This document shows positions 9,208-19,601 of a stretch of DNA of 59,751 nucleotides, piece by piece (within the stretch, counting starts at the first letter, position 1; every line of letters begins with the position of its first letter). Both the position numbers and the translations under genes were made by a program. The stretch is from Candidatus Calescibacteriota bacterium (lineage in GTDB: Bacteria > CAIJMQ01 > JAADFP01): the NCBI GenBank assembly GCA_021162785.1, contig JAGGYA010000023.1:1-59751 (forward strand), in the 5' to 3' direction. The notes under the pieces were generated by a model. The model saw only the letters and a list, made by a program, of their open reading frames with translations. It was not told where the DNA came from and searched no databases.

Positions 9208-9552
9208 TTAACAGGTTAAATGAAAAGCTCCTACCACCTTCTTCCCTTCTTTAAAGAGGCGGTTAAAAGTTTCTACTGCCTGTTTGGTCTTCTCCACAAT
9301 TACCGATATACCTTTTCTTTTAAGTGCTTCTTTAACTTCTTCAGGCACCTTCATAACCCCAAAATAACCTGTCCCCACTACCAGAATCTCCGGAGAAAAC
9401 TCGATTACCTCCTCCAGATCCTCCAGAGAAAGACTATGCCCCTCCTTTCTCCACCATTCTTCTTTCACTTTTCCAGGGAAAACAATTATATCCTGAGTAT
9501 ATCTCTTTCCATCAACTACAATACTTCCAAAAGAATAAGAATCAATCATCAA
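9208..9552 (-). CDS. Mth938-like / DUF498 domain protein
   Basis: IDSYSFGSIVVDGKRYTQDIIVFPGKV, PEILVVGTGYFGVMKVPEEVKEALKRKGI, TKQAVETFNRL. Confidence 0.8.
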   Translation of the reverse strand: MMIDSYSFGSIVVDGKRYTQDIIVFPGKVKEEWWRKEGHSLSLEDLEEVIEFSPEILVVGTGYFGVMKVPEEVKEALKRKGISVIVEKTKQAVETFNRLFKEGKKVVGAFHLTC

Positions 9553-9579
9553 CTATTCTACCATATAGCCCATAGAAAA

Positions 9580-11049
9580 ATGGTAGTATCTTTAGTAAAC
9601 TTTTTCAGAATGATTAAAAAGCAACATCTTTTTTTCTTAGGGTTTATCCTCCTTTACTTTTTCTCACTTACCCCGCTTTTTTACACCGGAGGCGATAACG
9701 CTCATTATTTAATCCTTGCAAGAAGCCTTGCGGAAGGTAAAGGTTATAGGATTATCTCACATCCTGAATCTCCGCCCGAAACAACTTACCCTCCTCTTTT
9801 TCCTTTACTGCTTGCACCATTAGTAAAAATTTGGGGATTCAATCCCTGGCCAGGAAAAATCTTAGTAATTTGTTTTGGATTATCTTCATTCTGGGTGATG
9901 CGAAAAATTTTCCCCTCCTCTCCTCTTCCTTTCCTTCTACTTCTAAACCCTCTTTTTCTCCATTACTCAGGTGTAATTTTGACTGAGATACCCTTTACCT
10001 TTTTCACTCTCCTTACCATTTTCTTCTTTAAGGGGAAAAAGTGGGGGATGGGAATTTTCCTGCTTCTTCTCTCTCTTCTCACCCGTTGGATAGGGATTAC
10101 CCTGTGGTTAAGCATAACTTTGGTAACTTTATTACAAAAGGAAAAGAAAAACTTACCCCTTCTCTTCCTTCCTTTTTCATTCTTTATTTACTGGTTTATA
10201 AGGGGAAGAATTATAGAACCTTCTTCAGGTTACCTTTCCTCCTTTCTTCTGGTTAACCCTTACGATCCCTTTTCAGGGAATATTAATTTTCAAGGCTTTG
10301 TAAAACGGATAGTATGGAATGGAGGTGCTTATATCCTAAGAGATCTACCGGCCACTTTATTCCCTTCTTTTTTCTCTTCCATATCCATTGAATATTTCCA
10401 ACCCTTTTTCCTTTTCAAAATGCTTCTTGGGTTGGTGCTTTCACTGATAATTTTTAGGGGATGGTGGATTTCTTTCCGGGAGAAGAAAGATGTTCTCACT
10501 TTATACTTCCCCATCTACTTTCTACCTCTACTTATCTGGCCTTGGAAAGGTTCACGTTTCCTTTTACCATTGCTCCCCTTAATACTTCTTTTTACCCTTA
10601 AGGGAGCCAGAAAAATAGGCAAGGGATTTTATTTCCTTTTCCTCCTTTTCCTAATTCTGGCCAATATCACCCAAGATATAAAACAAATAGTGAAGAAAGA
10701 GAGGGATTATCCCCCCTATTGGAAGACATATTTCCTTGCCGGAGAATGGATTAAAAAACACACATGTGAAAATACAATAATATGTACCCGCAATCCTTAT
10801 CTTTTCTTCATCTTCAGCAATCGGAAGAGTATCTCGTTTCCTTTAGCTAAGCCTCAGGATTTTAAGCATCACATGGAAAAAATTGGAGTAGATTACTTAG
10901 TTCTCCCTTCCCCTTTGCCTGGTATGAAAAAGGAAGAAGATGTCCTATCCAGATTTGTGTATCCCTTCTTAAATGCTTTTCCTGAGAATCTCAAATTAGA
11001 AAGAACTATAGGGAAACCTCCCACCTTCATATACAAGGTGATAAAATAA
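9580..11049 (+). CDS. GT39/ArnT-like polytopic membrane glycosyltransferase
   Basis: Start set at ATG 9580, because the track ORF from 9220 runs antisense to the Mth938 gene. TGGDNAHYLILARSLAEGKGYR, YPPLFPLLLAPLVK, many TM segments. Confidence 0.75.
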   Translation: MVVSLVNFFRMIKKQHLFFLGFILLYFFSLTPLFYTGGDNAHYLILARSLAEGKGYRIISHPESPPETTYPPLFPLLLAPLVKIWGFNPWPGKILVICFGLSSFWVMRKIFPSSPLPFLLLLNPLFLHYSGVILTEIPFTFFTLLTIFFFKGKKWGMGIFLLLLSLLTRWIGITLWLSITLVTLLQKEKKNLPLLFLPFSFFIYWFIRGRIIEPSSGYLSSFLLVNPYDPFSGNINFQGFVKRIVWNGGAYILRDLPATLFPSFFSSISIEYFQPFFLFKMLLGLVLSLIIFRGWWISFREKKDVLTLYFPIYFLPLLIWPWKGSRFLLPLLPLILLFTLKGARKIGKGFYFLFLLFLILANITQDIKQIVKKERDYPPYWKTYFLAGEWIKKHTCENTIICTRNPYLFFIFSNRKSISFPLAKPQDFKHHMEKIGVDYLVLPSPLPGMKKEEDVLSRFVYPFLNAFPENLKLERTIGKPPTFIYKVIK

Positions 11050-11055
11050 ATCTCC

Positions 11056-12504
11056 ATGAGCTCCACCAATAAAACCAGGATCCCTCAAAATACCCTTTAT
11101 CTCCTCACCTCCCAGGTAGCAGAAAAATTTGTGAGTCTGCTTTTCGTCAGTCTTGTAGCGAGACATTTGAAGACCGCAGGCTACGGTGAGCTTGCCTTCA
11201 TTTTCTCTTCCACCTATCTTCTCACCATTTTCATGGACTTCGGAATAAATACTATATTGGTAAGGGAGATTGCACGCAGTAGAGAAAAAGCTAAGGAATT
11301 CCTCTTCAATGCCTTTATCCTCAAAATTTATCTTGCTTTCTTTGTTTTAATTCTACTTTTCTCCTTCACCAAACTCACTCCTTTCTCACCCCATATTATT
11401 ATTCCTTTCTACATCATAGGTATAGCGGTAATAATCACTTCTATGGCTGAAATTTTTCGTTCTTCCTATTTTATTGCGGTAGAGAACGCATTAATGAAAG
11501 GCCTTCTTACCATTTCCCATAGAGTAACAGAACTGATATTTACCTTTTTATCTATCCTTTTTGGAGGAGGATTGTTACGCATCTCCACTGCCATTTTCTT
11601 AGCAAGTTTATTAAATTTCTTCTTCTCTTTTTGTTTGGCAAGAAAGGATTTCCATTCCCAGAAATCCCATCTTTCCTTAATAACCCAAAGAAAGATCCTT
11701 CTTTCCTCTCTACCCGTGGGTATAGGGATTGTTTTCTTGGGTATTTACAACCGAATAGATACGGTAATGCTTTCTTTTATGAAAGGAAATGTTGCAGTAG
11801 GAATCTACAATGCAGCCTACCGGATAATGGAAGTGCTGGTTTTCATCCCTGCTTCTCTCTCCGGAGCATTATTACCAGTTCTTTCTCGTTTCTTCAAATC
11901 TTCTCCTAAGAAGTTCCGGAGTACTTTTATCTTCTATTTAAAATGGGGAATTATCATTGCTTTCCCCATAGCGGTAATCATTGGGTTTTTCCCTCAGATT
12001 TTTGTAAGAATTATATTTGGAAAGGCCTTTTTCTCCTCCACTAAGGCTCTTATAATTCTAATCTGGACCTTCCCCTTAATTACTCTTAACTACATCCTGC
12101 GAACATTTTTCATTGCCTCTGATAGAGAAAGGATGAATCTATACTTTTTTCTAACCGGTGCAATACTCAATACTGGATTAAATTTTTTATTAATTCCTCG
12201 CTGGAGTTATAAGGGAGCTTCAACTGCTACCTTACTAACCGAAGTTTGGGGAACCATCTTCCTTCTCTTTGTAATTTCTTTGAGTCGAGAAAAACACAAT
12301 CTAAGAGAAACATTAGAAAAACCACTTATTGCAGCCATGGGAATGGCTTGTGCTATCCATTATGGAATGAGAATAAATAATCTTTTTGCATTTTTGGCAG
12401 GATGTTTTTCATATTTTATGCTTTTGCTTGTTCAGGAAACCTTTACCAGGGAGGAACTAAAAGCAGTTAAAAATCTTGTGGTTTTAAGAGGAAAAAACTT
12501 ATGA
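11056..12504 (+). CDS. Wzx-like flippase (polysaccharide biosynthesis protein)
   Basis: 482 aa, about 12-14 TM segments, RHLKTAGYGELAFIFS, GIYNRIDTVMLSFMKGNVAVGIYNAAYRI. Confidence 0.85.
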   Translation: MSSTNKTRIPQNTLYLLTSQVAEKFVSLLFVSLVARHLKTAGYGELAFIFSSTYLLTIFMDFGINTILVREIARSREKAKEFLFNAFILKIYLAFFVLILLFSFTKLTPFSPHIIIPFYIIGIAVIITSMAEIFRSSYFIAVENALMKGLLTISHRVTELIFTFLSILFGGGLLRISTAIFLASLLNFFFSFCLARKDFHSQKSHLSLITQRKILLSSLPVGIGIVFLGIYNRIDTVMLSFMKGNVAVGIYNAAYRIMEVLVFIPASLSGALLPVLSRFFKSSPKKFRSTFIFYLKWGIIIAFPIAVIIGFFPQIFVRIIFGKAFFSSTKALIILIWTFPLITLNYILRTFFIASDRERMNLYFFLTGAILNTGLNFLLIPRWSYKGASTATLLTEVWGTIFLLFVISLSREKHNLRETLEKPLIAAMGMACAIHYGMRINNLFAFLAGCFSYFMLLLVQETFTREELKAVKNLVVLRGKNL

Positions 12505-13637
12505 AAATTGCCTATTCTCTCCACCCTATAATCCACCATTTTAATAGAGGTATACATTTTTATATAAAAAATCTTTTAGAGAATCTTTTAAGATTAAAAG
12601 AGGAGACGGAATTTCATATCTTCTTTCTGCAAGAGGAAATAAGAGAAATAAATCTTCCTGAAAAGGTGCATCTCCATAAATTTAAATATCATTGGAAAAA
12701 ATTACCCTATGGCTTTCAATGGCTTTGGGAATTTACTTTACTCCCCTGGGAAATAGAGCGTATAAAAGCGGAAATTGTTCATTCCCTTGATCTTTCCACC
12801 TACCCATTTCTTCCCTGTAAGAGGGTCACTACTGTGCACGATTTAATCCCTTTTCTTTTTCCCACTTTCCTCTCTTCCAAAAAGGAGTTTTGGAAATATC
12901 GCATAAGACTATTCTCTTTAAAATTGGCTGATGCAGTAATTGCAATAAGTAAAAATACTGCAAGTGATTTAACCAAACACTTAGGGATTCCACCTTCCAA
13001 AATCAAAGTAATCCCCTATGGAATAGGCTCTGTTTTTCGACCTCTGGAGAAGGATCTGGCTAAAGCTTATATTCTGGAAAGATTTCAATTAAAAGGGAAA
13101 TTCATCCTATTTGTGGGAGCTATTTCTCCCAACAAAAACTTAGGTAGGCTGATCGAAGCCTTCTCTCTATTGAGGCACTCAGATATCCGAGTTCAACTGG
13201 TAATCTGCGCTTCTTTGAAAGAGCCTTTTTATACTTACCTTTCCAAAAAGGCTAAAAATCTGGATATCTCTTCTTATATAAAATGGCTGGGTTCATTAAC
13301 TCAAGAAGACCTTCTCTATCTCTATAACTGTTGTGAGTTATTCATCTATCCAAGTCTATATGAAGGTTTTGGTCTACCACCCTTAGAAGCCATGGCTTGT
13401 GGAGCACCGGTTATAGTCTCCAATACTTCTTCCCTACCGGAGGTTGTAGGGGATGCAGGAATTTTGGTAAATCCCTATGATCCCAAGGAAATTTTCTTGG
13501 CTATGAAAAAGGTGCTTAAAAATAGAAGTCTGCGAGAAGAACTGAAAGAGAAAAGCCTAAAAAGGGCTAAACTTTTTTCCTGGGAAAAGACTGCCCGATT
13601 AACATTGGAAGTTTATAAAAATCTTATTAAAATTTAA
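12501..13637 (+). CDS. Glycosyltransferase, GT4 family
   Basis: [63 protein letters not shown]. Confidence 0.93.
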   Translation: MKIAYSLHPIIHHFNRGIHFYIKNLLENLLRLKEETEFHIFFLQEEIREINLPEKVHLHKFKYHWKKLPYGFQWLWEFTLLPWEIERIKAEIVHSLDLSTYPFLPCKRVTTVHDLIPFLFPTFLSSKKEFWKYRIRLFSLKLADAVIAISKNTASDLTKHLGIPPSKIKVIPYGIGSVFRPLEKDLAKAYILERFQLKGKFILFVGAISPNKNLGRLIEAFSLLRHSDIRVQLVICASLKEPFYTYLSKKAKNLDISSYIKWLGSLTQEDLLYLYNCCELFIYPSLYEGFGLPPLEAMACGAPVIVSNTSSLPEVVGDAGILVNPYDPKEIFLAMKKVLKNRSLREELKEKSLKRAKLFSWEKTARLTLEVYKNLIKI

Positions 13638-13639
13638 GC

Positions 13640-14794
13640 ATGATAACTTTTATTAAAATCCTACTTTTACGGCTCTTGTACTATCTTCTTTTCCTCCACA
13701 AGTTATTTTTTAGAAAAAAGGAAGAAATACCGAACTCTTTAAGAAATCTTCTGATTATTCAAATTTCAGGTATAGGAAATTTCGTTCTCCTTATCCCTCT
13801 TTTGAAAAAATTAAAAATGCTATTCCCAGGAGTGAAAATTACCTTGATTGAAGGGGAAAATCAACCTTCTATCCTTTTAAAAGGGACAGGACTGATTGAT
13901 TGTTCTTTAATCTATCCAAAAAGAAGAAGAGATAAATGGATTCTTCTTAGGAAGATTAGGAAATCTCCTTTTGACGCAGTATTTGTATCTTTTATAAATT
14001 CTAATTATGAAATGGCGGTTTTTTCATATCTTACAGGGATAGGTTTCCGCGTAGGATATCATTCTAATCGTTCCAATTATGGAAAAGGATGCGGCCTTCT
14101 TTATTCTTGGAAAATTTCTCTTCCCGATCTGGCTAAAGACCGAGATGAAATTGAATTACATCTCTCCCTATTAGAGCCCTGGGATAGAGAAGTTCGTAAG
14201 AGTATTACCACCCCCATTCTTGAAATTCCTTCTTCTCAAAAAGCGTGGGCAAGAGAATTTTTGAAAATTAAAGGTATTAAAAAGAACGAATTCCTCATCG
14301 GTTTTCATCCGGGTGCTGGGAAAAAAATGAGATTCAAGTGCTGGCCTTTAGATAGATTTATTGAATTAGCCCGTCTTCTCGTTAAAAGGAAGAGGGTGAG
14401 AATTATTTTCTTTGGGGGACCAGAAGAAAAGGAATGGAAAAATTTATTAATAGAGTCTCTACCTCAGAGAAGCCTTGTGGTAATTGGAGAACTTTCTCTC
14501 TCTCAAACTGCTTCTCTTATTTCCTGTTGCAGTCTTTTTATCTCTAATGATTCTGGATTGATGAATCTTGCTTATGCAGTAGGTGTTCCTGTAGCGGCAA
14601 TTTTTGGCCCAACTCAGGTCCCAATCCCGCCAAAAAAGGGATTACATGTAATAAGAAGTAATTTATCCTGCATACCCTGTTATCGTTATTCCACGGTTAA
14701 ATGTCGCCATCGTAAGTGTCTGATAGAAATTACACCGGAAAAGGTCTTGGAATTTTTGGATAAAAGAAAACTCATTCCAGATAGTCTTCAGTAA
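13640..14794 (+). CDS. Glycosyltransferase GT9 family (heptosyltransferase-like)
   Basis: NLLIIQISGIGNFVLLIPLLKKL, GFHPGAGKKMRFKCWP, SNDSGLMNLAYAVGVPVAAIFGPT. Confidence 0.9.
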   Translation: MITFIKILLLRLLYYLLFLHKLFFRKKEEIPNSLRNLLIIQISGIGNFVLLIPLLKKLKMLFPGVKITLIEGENQPSILLKGTGLIDCSLIYPKRRRDKWILLRKIRKSPFDAVFVSFINSNYEMAVFSYLTGIGFRVGYHSNRSNYGKGCGLLYSWKISLPDLAKDRDEIELHLSLLEPWDREVRKSITTPILEIPSSQKAWAREFLKIKGIKKNEFLIGFHPGAGKKMRFKCWPLDRFIELARLLVKRKRVRIIFFGGPEEKEWKNLLIESLPQRSLVVIGELSLSQTASLISCCSLFISNDSGLMNLAYAVGVPVAAIFGPTQVPIPPKKGLHVIRSNLSCIPCYRYSTVKCRHRKCLIEITPEKVLEFLDKRKLIPDSLQ

Positions 14795-14823
14795 TCCATC
14801 CTTTTTCTCTCTTCCCCTCTTTC

Positions 14824-16221
14824 TCACTCTTCTTCCCCTCCTTGGGAAATCAACAATTTTCCTACTTTCCAGACATCCCCAGCTCCCAGAGTTAAGATTA
14901 TTTCGCGGTTTTTGATGGAAGAATGCAAATATTCAATAGCCTGTTGAATAGTTTGGCAATAGCAACATTTAACTCCTAAGGATTTCAGCAAAGAAAGAAG
15001 TGAATAAGAATCTGCTCCTGGAATAGGCTTCTCTCCTGCAGAGAATACAGGGAGTAAAACTACCTCTCTCACTCCTTTAAGAGCATTAGCAAATTCTTTT
15101 TTAAGATAAGAGAATCTGCTATATCTATGGGGTTGAAAAACCACTCTTACTCGATGGGATGGAAAAACTCCCAATATTCTCTTAATTTCTGTAGGATGAT
15201 GGGCATAATCATCATAAATGGTTGCACCTTTAATATCTCCCACCTTTTCTATTCTTCTTTTTACTCCTGGGAATTTGGAAAGGATTTTCCTTACTTGAGA
15301 TACCTCCCCTCCCAAATATAGGGCGAGATAAATCCCCGGTAAAGAATTTTCTACATTATGCTCCCCTGGAAGGGGTAGAAACCATCTTCCCATATTCTTA
15401 TTGTTTATCTTTAAAACAAAAGATACCCCTCCTTGCACATTCTTCAAAGAGGTGGCCATTACTTCACCATCTCCTATTCCATATGTCACCACTTTAGTAG
15501 AGGAAGGTATAGAAATTTTTGAGGTTGTCCGAGTCTCAATTATTACCATTCCTTCTGAACAGGTATTTCTAAGAAATTTCTCAAAGGCAAATTTTAGCTT
15601 ATCCATTCCTCCATAGAAAGGGAGGTGGTCATCATCTAAACTCGTCACAATGGAGATCCATGGGTGGAAATAAAGAAAAGATGCGTCACTCTCATCGGAT
15701 TCGAAGACCATGATTTTATTAATATCCCAGCAGGCATTCCTTTCCCACCCCTTTATTGTGCCTCCGATATAATAAGAGGAAGATACTCCCAAATGGTGCA
15801 ACAAATAGGAAAGTATGGCAGTAGTGGTGGTTTTACCATGGGAACCTGCTACAACTATTGATTTTTTCTTCTTGGCCAAATGAGCAAGAATCCATCCACG
15901 GTGAAAAATGGGGAGAGAAAGTTCCTTGGCCCTTTTAATTTCTGGATTATCCTCTTTAATTGCTTGAGAGTAAACAACACTCTTTGCCTCTTCCACATGC
16001 TTCTTGTGGTGACCAATAAAAATCTTGAAACCTACCTTTTTTAACTTGTGAGTATAAATGGAGTCCTCCTTATCAGAACCTTGCACAGTATACCCTAAAT
16101 CCTTAAGTAGCCAAGCCAGTCCACTCATCCCCACTCCGCCAATCCCCACCAGATGCACAGGAGAAATCAGTTCAGGAGACTTAGGATGGTCTTCCAAAAT
16201 TTTTCCTCCACTCCTTTCCAT
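14824..16221 (-). CDS. murC: UDP-N-acetylmuramate--L-alanine ligase
   Basis: HLVGIGGVGMSGLAWLL, GSHGKTTTTAILSYLL, YDDYAHHPTEI. Confidence 0.96.
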   Translation of the reverse strand: MERSGGKILEDHPKSPELISPVHLVGIGGVGMSGLAWLLKDLGYTVQGSDKEDSIYTHKLKKVGFKIFIGHHKKHVEEAKSVVYSQAIKEDNPEIKRAKELSLPIFHRGWILAHLAKKKKSIVVAGSHGKTTTTAILSYLLHHLGVSSSYYIGGTIKGWERNACWDINKIMVFESDESDASFLYFHPWISIVTSLDDDHLPFYGGMDKLKFAFEKFLRNTCSEGMVIIETRTTSKISIPSSTKVVTYGIGDGEVMATSLKNVQGGVSFVLKINNKNMGRWFLPLPGEHNVENSLPGIYLALYLGGEVSQVRKILSKFPGVKRRIEKVGDIKGATIYDDYAHHPTEIKRILGVFPSHRVRVVFQPHRYSRFSYLKKEFANALKGVREVVLLPVFSAGEKPIPGADSYSLLSLLKSLGVKCCYCQTIQQAIEYLHSSIKNREIILTLGAGDVWKVGKLLISQGGEEE

Positions 16222-17177
16222 TTTTCCAATTTTACCTCCAAGGGTGAGTTTAGAAATGTTTGAATTTTTTCTTTCACTTCCTTTTCTTCTGCTACTAAAA
16301 AGTTAAATCTTTTCTGAAAATAGTAAGCATTGTCCCTCTGATGAGATGTGTAATTGGTAAGAAGAGGGACTACCAAGGTGGGAATCCCTCTGGCAGCAAG
16401 TTCGGAAAGAGTGATTGCTCCTCCACGGGAGATACACAACTTAACCCTTGAATAGAGCTTATCCATAGGGAAAAACTGAGTAAGTACTTCTCCTTTTTCT
16501 CCATAAATTTCCCTTATCCCATTTATTTCCTGTTTTCCACATAGATGAATTATCCTACCCGGAAAATTTTTAACCAACCAGGGCATTTTCTGGTTAAAGA
16601 AAAGAGAGCCTTGACTTCCTCCTATTACAAGAAGAGCTTCACCTTCTCGGGAATAGATTTCTCCTACAGGGACTCCTATGGAAACAACTTGCTGGGTGGA
16701 GAAGAAAAAAGTAGTTTCTGGGAACCCGGTTAACACAATTTTTGCAAATCTTCCCAGATAAAGATTTGCCTTTCCAGGAACAATATTTGGTTCATAGATG
16801 GCTATCGGGAAACCTAAGATTCGGCCTATGGTACAGGCGCCGAGAGAAGGATAGCCACCTGAGGAAACCAAAAGAGCTGGCTTTTCTTTTAAGAGATAGA
16901 AAGAAAACTTAAGGAAATTTTTTAGAAAGGAAAGGAAAAAAAGAAGATAACCTTTGGAAGGAGGATAAAAGTAAAGAGGGAAAAAGGAAAAATCCTCCTT
17001 ATCCAGAATCTTTACTAAAGAGGAAGGAATTTCTCCACAGAAAAGAGGCTGGAAAGGAAGATTTTTTCTTCTTGCATATAAAGCAAATCTAAAGGCAGGA
17101 AAGAAATGTCCTCCTGAAGGTCCTACTACAAAAAGTATTTTTTTAACTTTCTTTCCCAATTCTTGCCAGTATACCAA
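16167..17177 (-). CDS. murG: UDP-GlcNAc:undecaprenyl-PP-MurNAc-pentapeptide GlcNAc transferase (start uncertain)
   Basis: VGPSGGHFFPAFRFA, VIGGSQGSLFFNQ, ISRGGAITLSELAARGIPTLVVPL; between ftsW and murC. Confidence 0.9.
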   Translation of the reverse strand: MVYWQELGKKVKKILFVVGPSGGHFFPAFRFALYARRKNLPFQPLFCGEIPSSLVKILDKEDFSFFPLYFYPPSKGYLLFFLSFLKNFLKFSFYLLKEKPALLVSSGGYPSLGACTIGRILGFPIAIYEPNIVPGKANLYLGRFAKIVLTGFPETTFFFSTQQVVSIGVPVGEIYSREGEALLVIGGSQGSLFFNQKMPWLVKNFPGRIIHLCGKQEINGIREIYGEKGEVLTQFFPMDKLYSRVKLCISRGGAITLSELAARGIPTLVVPLLTNYTSHQRDNAYYFQKRFNFLVAEEKEVKEKIQTFLNSPLEVKLEKWKGVEEKFWKTILSLLN

Positions 17178-18216
17178 TCATTCCCAGAGTTATTACCAAG
17201 GAACTTCCCCCAGCACTCACCAGTGGGAGCGGGATACCCTTAGTAGGGAGAAGTCCCACACTTACACCTAAATTTATGAACCCCTGTAAAGAAATGAGAA
17301 GGGTTATCCCAAGAGCAAGATATGAAGAAAACTCACTTCTTGCATTTAAAGCAATTCTTAAACCAGCTACCAAAAAGATAAGGAAAAGTAATACTACTGT
17401 AGATGCTCCCACAAGACCCAGCTCTTCACCAATAATGGAGAAGATAAAATCATTATAAGCACTTGGGAGATAGAAAAGTTTCTGAGTGCTTTTTCCTAAT
17501 CCTTTCCCCAATAATCCTCCAGAACCTAAGGCTATTAAAGACTGCACAAGCTGATAACCTGCATCCTTAGCATTAGCCCAGGGATTGAGAAAAGCAATGA
17601 GTCTCCTCTTCCGGTATCCTTTCATCATTATAAGAGTGTAAAGCACGGGTAGGGACAATAAGAAAAGACTGGTAAGATGTTTTATGGACGCACCTCCAAT
17701 AAAGAAAAGGGAAAAACAAACCATTAAAATAAGCAGGGCACTGCCCAAGTCTGGTTGTTTTAGAAGAATAACCACAAAAATGCCAATAATTAAGAGGGGT
17801 GGAACAAGCCCAGTGGAGAAATCCTTTATTTCTTTCCTTCTTCTCTCAAGGAGATCAGCCATCCAGAGGAGGAGAGAAAACTTAACCAGTTCTACGGGCT
17901 GGAAGGTTAAGGGGCCAAACTTCAGCCATCTGTTAGCACCTCCAATTCTCACTCCTAAAGGAGTAAGAGTGAGGAAGAGCAAAAGAAAGGATAAAGAAAG
18001 GAATAATTTTGCCCATCTCCTCCAGTTCTCTGGCTCAATTTTATAGGTGAGGAAGAAGAAAACTGCTCCCAGACTTATCCACATTATCTGCCGGATAAGA
18101 AAACGGTATGGATTATGATATTTTTCTCTGGCCAGACCGGAAGAAGAACTATAAACCATAATTGCCCCTAAGGATAGGAGAAGTATAGTTATTACCAAAA
18201 TAATACGGTGAGCCAT
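17143..18216 (-). CDS. ftsW: SEDS-family cell-division glycosyltransferase
   Basis: MVYSSSSGLAREKYHNPYRFLIRQ, GGANRWLKFGPLTFQPVELVK, KQPDLGSALLI, PLVSAGGSSL. Confidence 0.95.
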   Translation of the reverse strand: MAHRIILVITILLLSLGAIMVYSSSSGLAREKYHNPYRFLIRQIMWISLGAVFFFLTYKIEPENWRRWAKLFLSLSFLLLFLTLTPLGVRIGGANRWLKFGPLTFQPVELVKFSLLLWMADLLERRRKEIKDFSTGLVPPLLIIGIFVVILLKQPDLGSALLILMVCFSLFFIGGASIKHLTSLFLLSLPVLYTLIMMKGYRKRRLIAFLNPWANAKDAGYQLVQSLIALGSGGLLGKGLGKSTQKLFYLPSAYNDFIFSIIGEELGLVGASTVVLLFLIFLVAGLRIALNARSEFSSYLALGITLLISLQGFINLGVSVGLLPTKGIPLPLVSAGGSSLVITLGMIGILARIGKES

Positions 18217-19601
18217 TACTTTAAACTCTTCACTAATTTTTTAAAGAATTCTCCTCTTTCTTTATAATTTGTGAATTGATCAAAACTACTACAGGCTGGC
18301 GAAAGAAGGACTGTATCTCCCGGTAGAGCTCTTGCCACTGCTTCCTTAAATGCCTCCTCAAATTTCTCCCTTTTAATTACAGGGGCAAATCTTTTAAAAA
18401 CTTCCTCTATTTTGTTCCTTGATTCTCCTATAGCAACAATATAGCGAACTTTACTTTTAACCAAAGGAAAAAGAGGGGTATATAGGTTACCTTTATCTCT
18501 CCCCCCTAAGATAAGAATTATTCCAGGTGGGAGACTTAGCAAAGCAAAATAGGTAGCATGGACATTGGTAGCTTTTGAATCATTAATGAATTTAACCCCT
18601 CTCCACTCTCCTGCAAACTCAAGTCTATGGGGGATAGCCCTGAATTTTTTAATTCTTTTCCTAATCTCCTCACCTTTTACTCCCCACAATATCGCCCCTC
18701 CTACTGCAGCGGTTAAATTATAGAGATTGTGCAATCCTGGAAGTTTCCATTCTTTAAGTGGGAAAACTCCTATTTCTTTCTCCTCCCGCCAGATAACCCA
18801 CTCTTCGCGAATAAAACATCCTTTTAAAGAATGGGGCTGAGGAGAAAAGAAATATACTTGGGGAGATGGTGTTATCCCTTTCCACCAATCCTCATCCGCA
18901 TTCCACAAGGTAAAATCTTCTCTTTTCTGAAATGCAAAAACCTTCATTTTGGAAGAAATATAGTCTTCTCTACAGGGATGCCAATCCAGATGGTCTTCAT
19001 GAATGTTAAGGATTATAGATATCCTGGGGAAAAAATCCTTCATAAACTTTAATTGAAAACTGCTCGCTTCAATAACCAACCCTGAGAATTTTCTCCCTTC
19101 CAGCAATAGTCGGGTAATTGGAATACCTATATTCCCACAGCATTCTACCTCTTCTCCACAGAGTATTTTGAGTAATTGAGCAGTGGTAGTTTTCCCGTTG
19201 GTTCCGGTAACCATTATATAGGGAGTATTTACAAACTTTAACCCCAATTCAAGCTCTCCTATAATCTTTACACCACTTTCCTCCAGAAGACGAATCCAAT
19301 TCTGGGAAGGATTAATTCCCGGGCTCAAAACCACTATCTCACATTTCCTCAGTTCTTCCAGTGAATGCTTGCCCAGTTCCCCTCTTATTCCTTTCTTCTC
19401 CAGTTGTGCAAGTCTTTCTCTCAGTTTTGGATTATCATCTTTATCCGTCACCCAGACTTCCGCTCCCTTATCTTTTAAAAAGAGACTTGCCCAGTACCCA
19501 CTTTCTCCCAATCCCACTACCCCCACCCTTTCTCCTTCCAGTCTCATCTTATTTTGAGGGTGGAAAAGGCCAGAAGGGTAAGAATTATGGAGATTATCCA
19601 A
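18216..19601 (-). CDS. murD: UDP-N-acetylmuramoylalanine--D-glutamate ligase
   Basis: MVTGTNGKTTTAQLL, FINDSKATNVHATYFAL, ILILGGRDKG, LLSPACSSFDQFTNYKERGEFF. Confidence 0.96.
   Translation of the reverse strand: MDNLHNSYPSGLFHPQNKMRLEGERVGVVGLGESGYWASLFLKDKGAEVWVTDKDDNPKLRERLAQLEKKGIRGELGKHSLEELRKCEIVVLSPGINPSQNWIRLLEESGVKIIGELELGLKFVNTPYIMVTGTNGKTTTAQLLKILCGEEVECCGNIGIPITRLLLEGRKFSGLVIEASSFQLKFMKDFFPRISIILNIHEDHLDWHPCREDYISSKMKVFAFQKREDFTLWNADEDWWKGITPSPQVYFFSPQPHSLKGCFIREEWVIWREEKEIGVFPLKEWKLPGLHNLYNLTAAVGGAILWGVKGEEIRKRIKKFRAIPHRLEFAGEWRGVKFINDSKATNVHATYFALLSLPPGIILILGGRDKGNLYTPLFPLVKSKVRYIVAIGESRNKIEEVFKRFAPVIKREKFEEAFKEAVARALPGDTVLLSPACSSFDQFTNYKERGEFFKKLVKSLK

Noticed and set aside
9220-9579. 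N-terminal 120 codons of the + ORF 9220-11049
   Set aside because: Antisense to the well-supported Mth938-like gene; protein-like membrane sequence begins at ATG 9580, so the CDS was trimmed.
14795-14823. Terminator between convergent GT9 and murC
   Set aside because: Pyrimidine-rich but without a convincing stem-loop.
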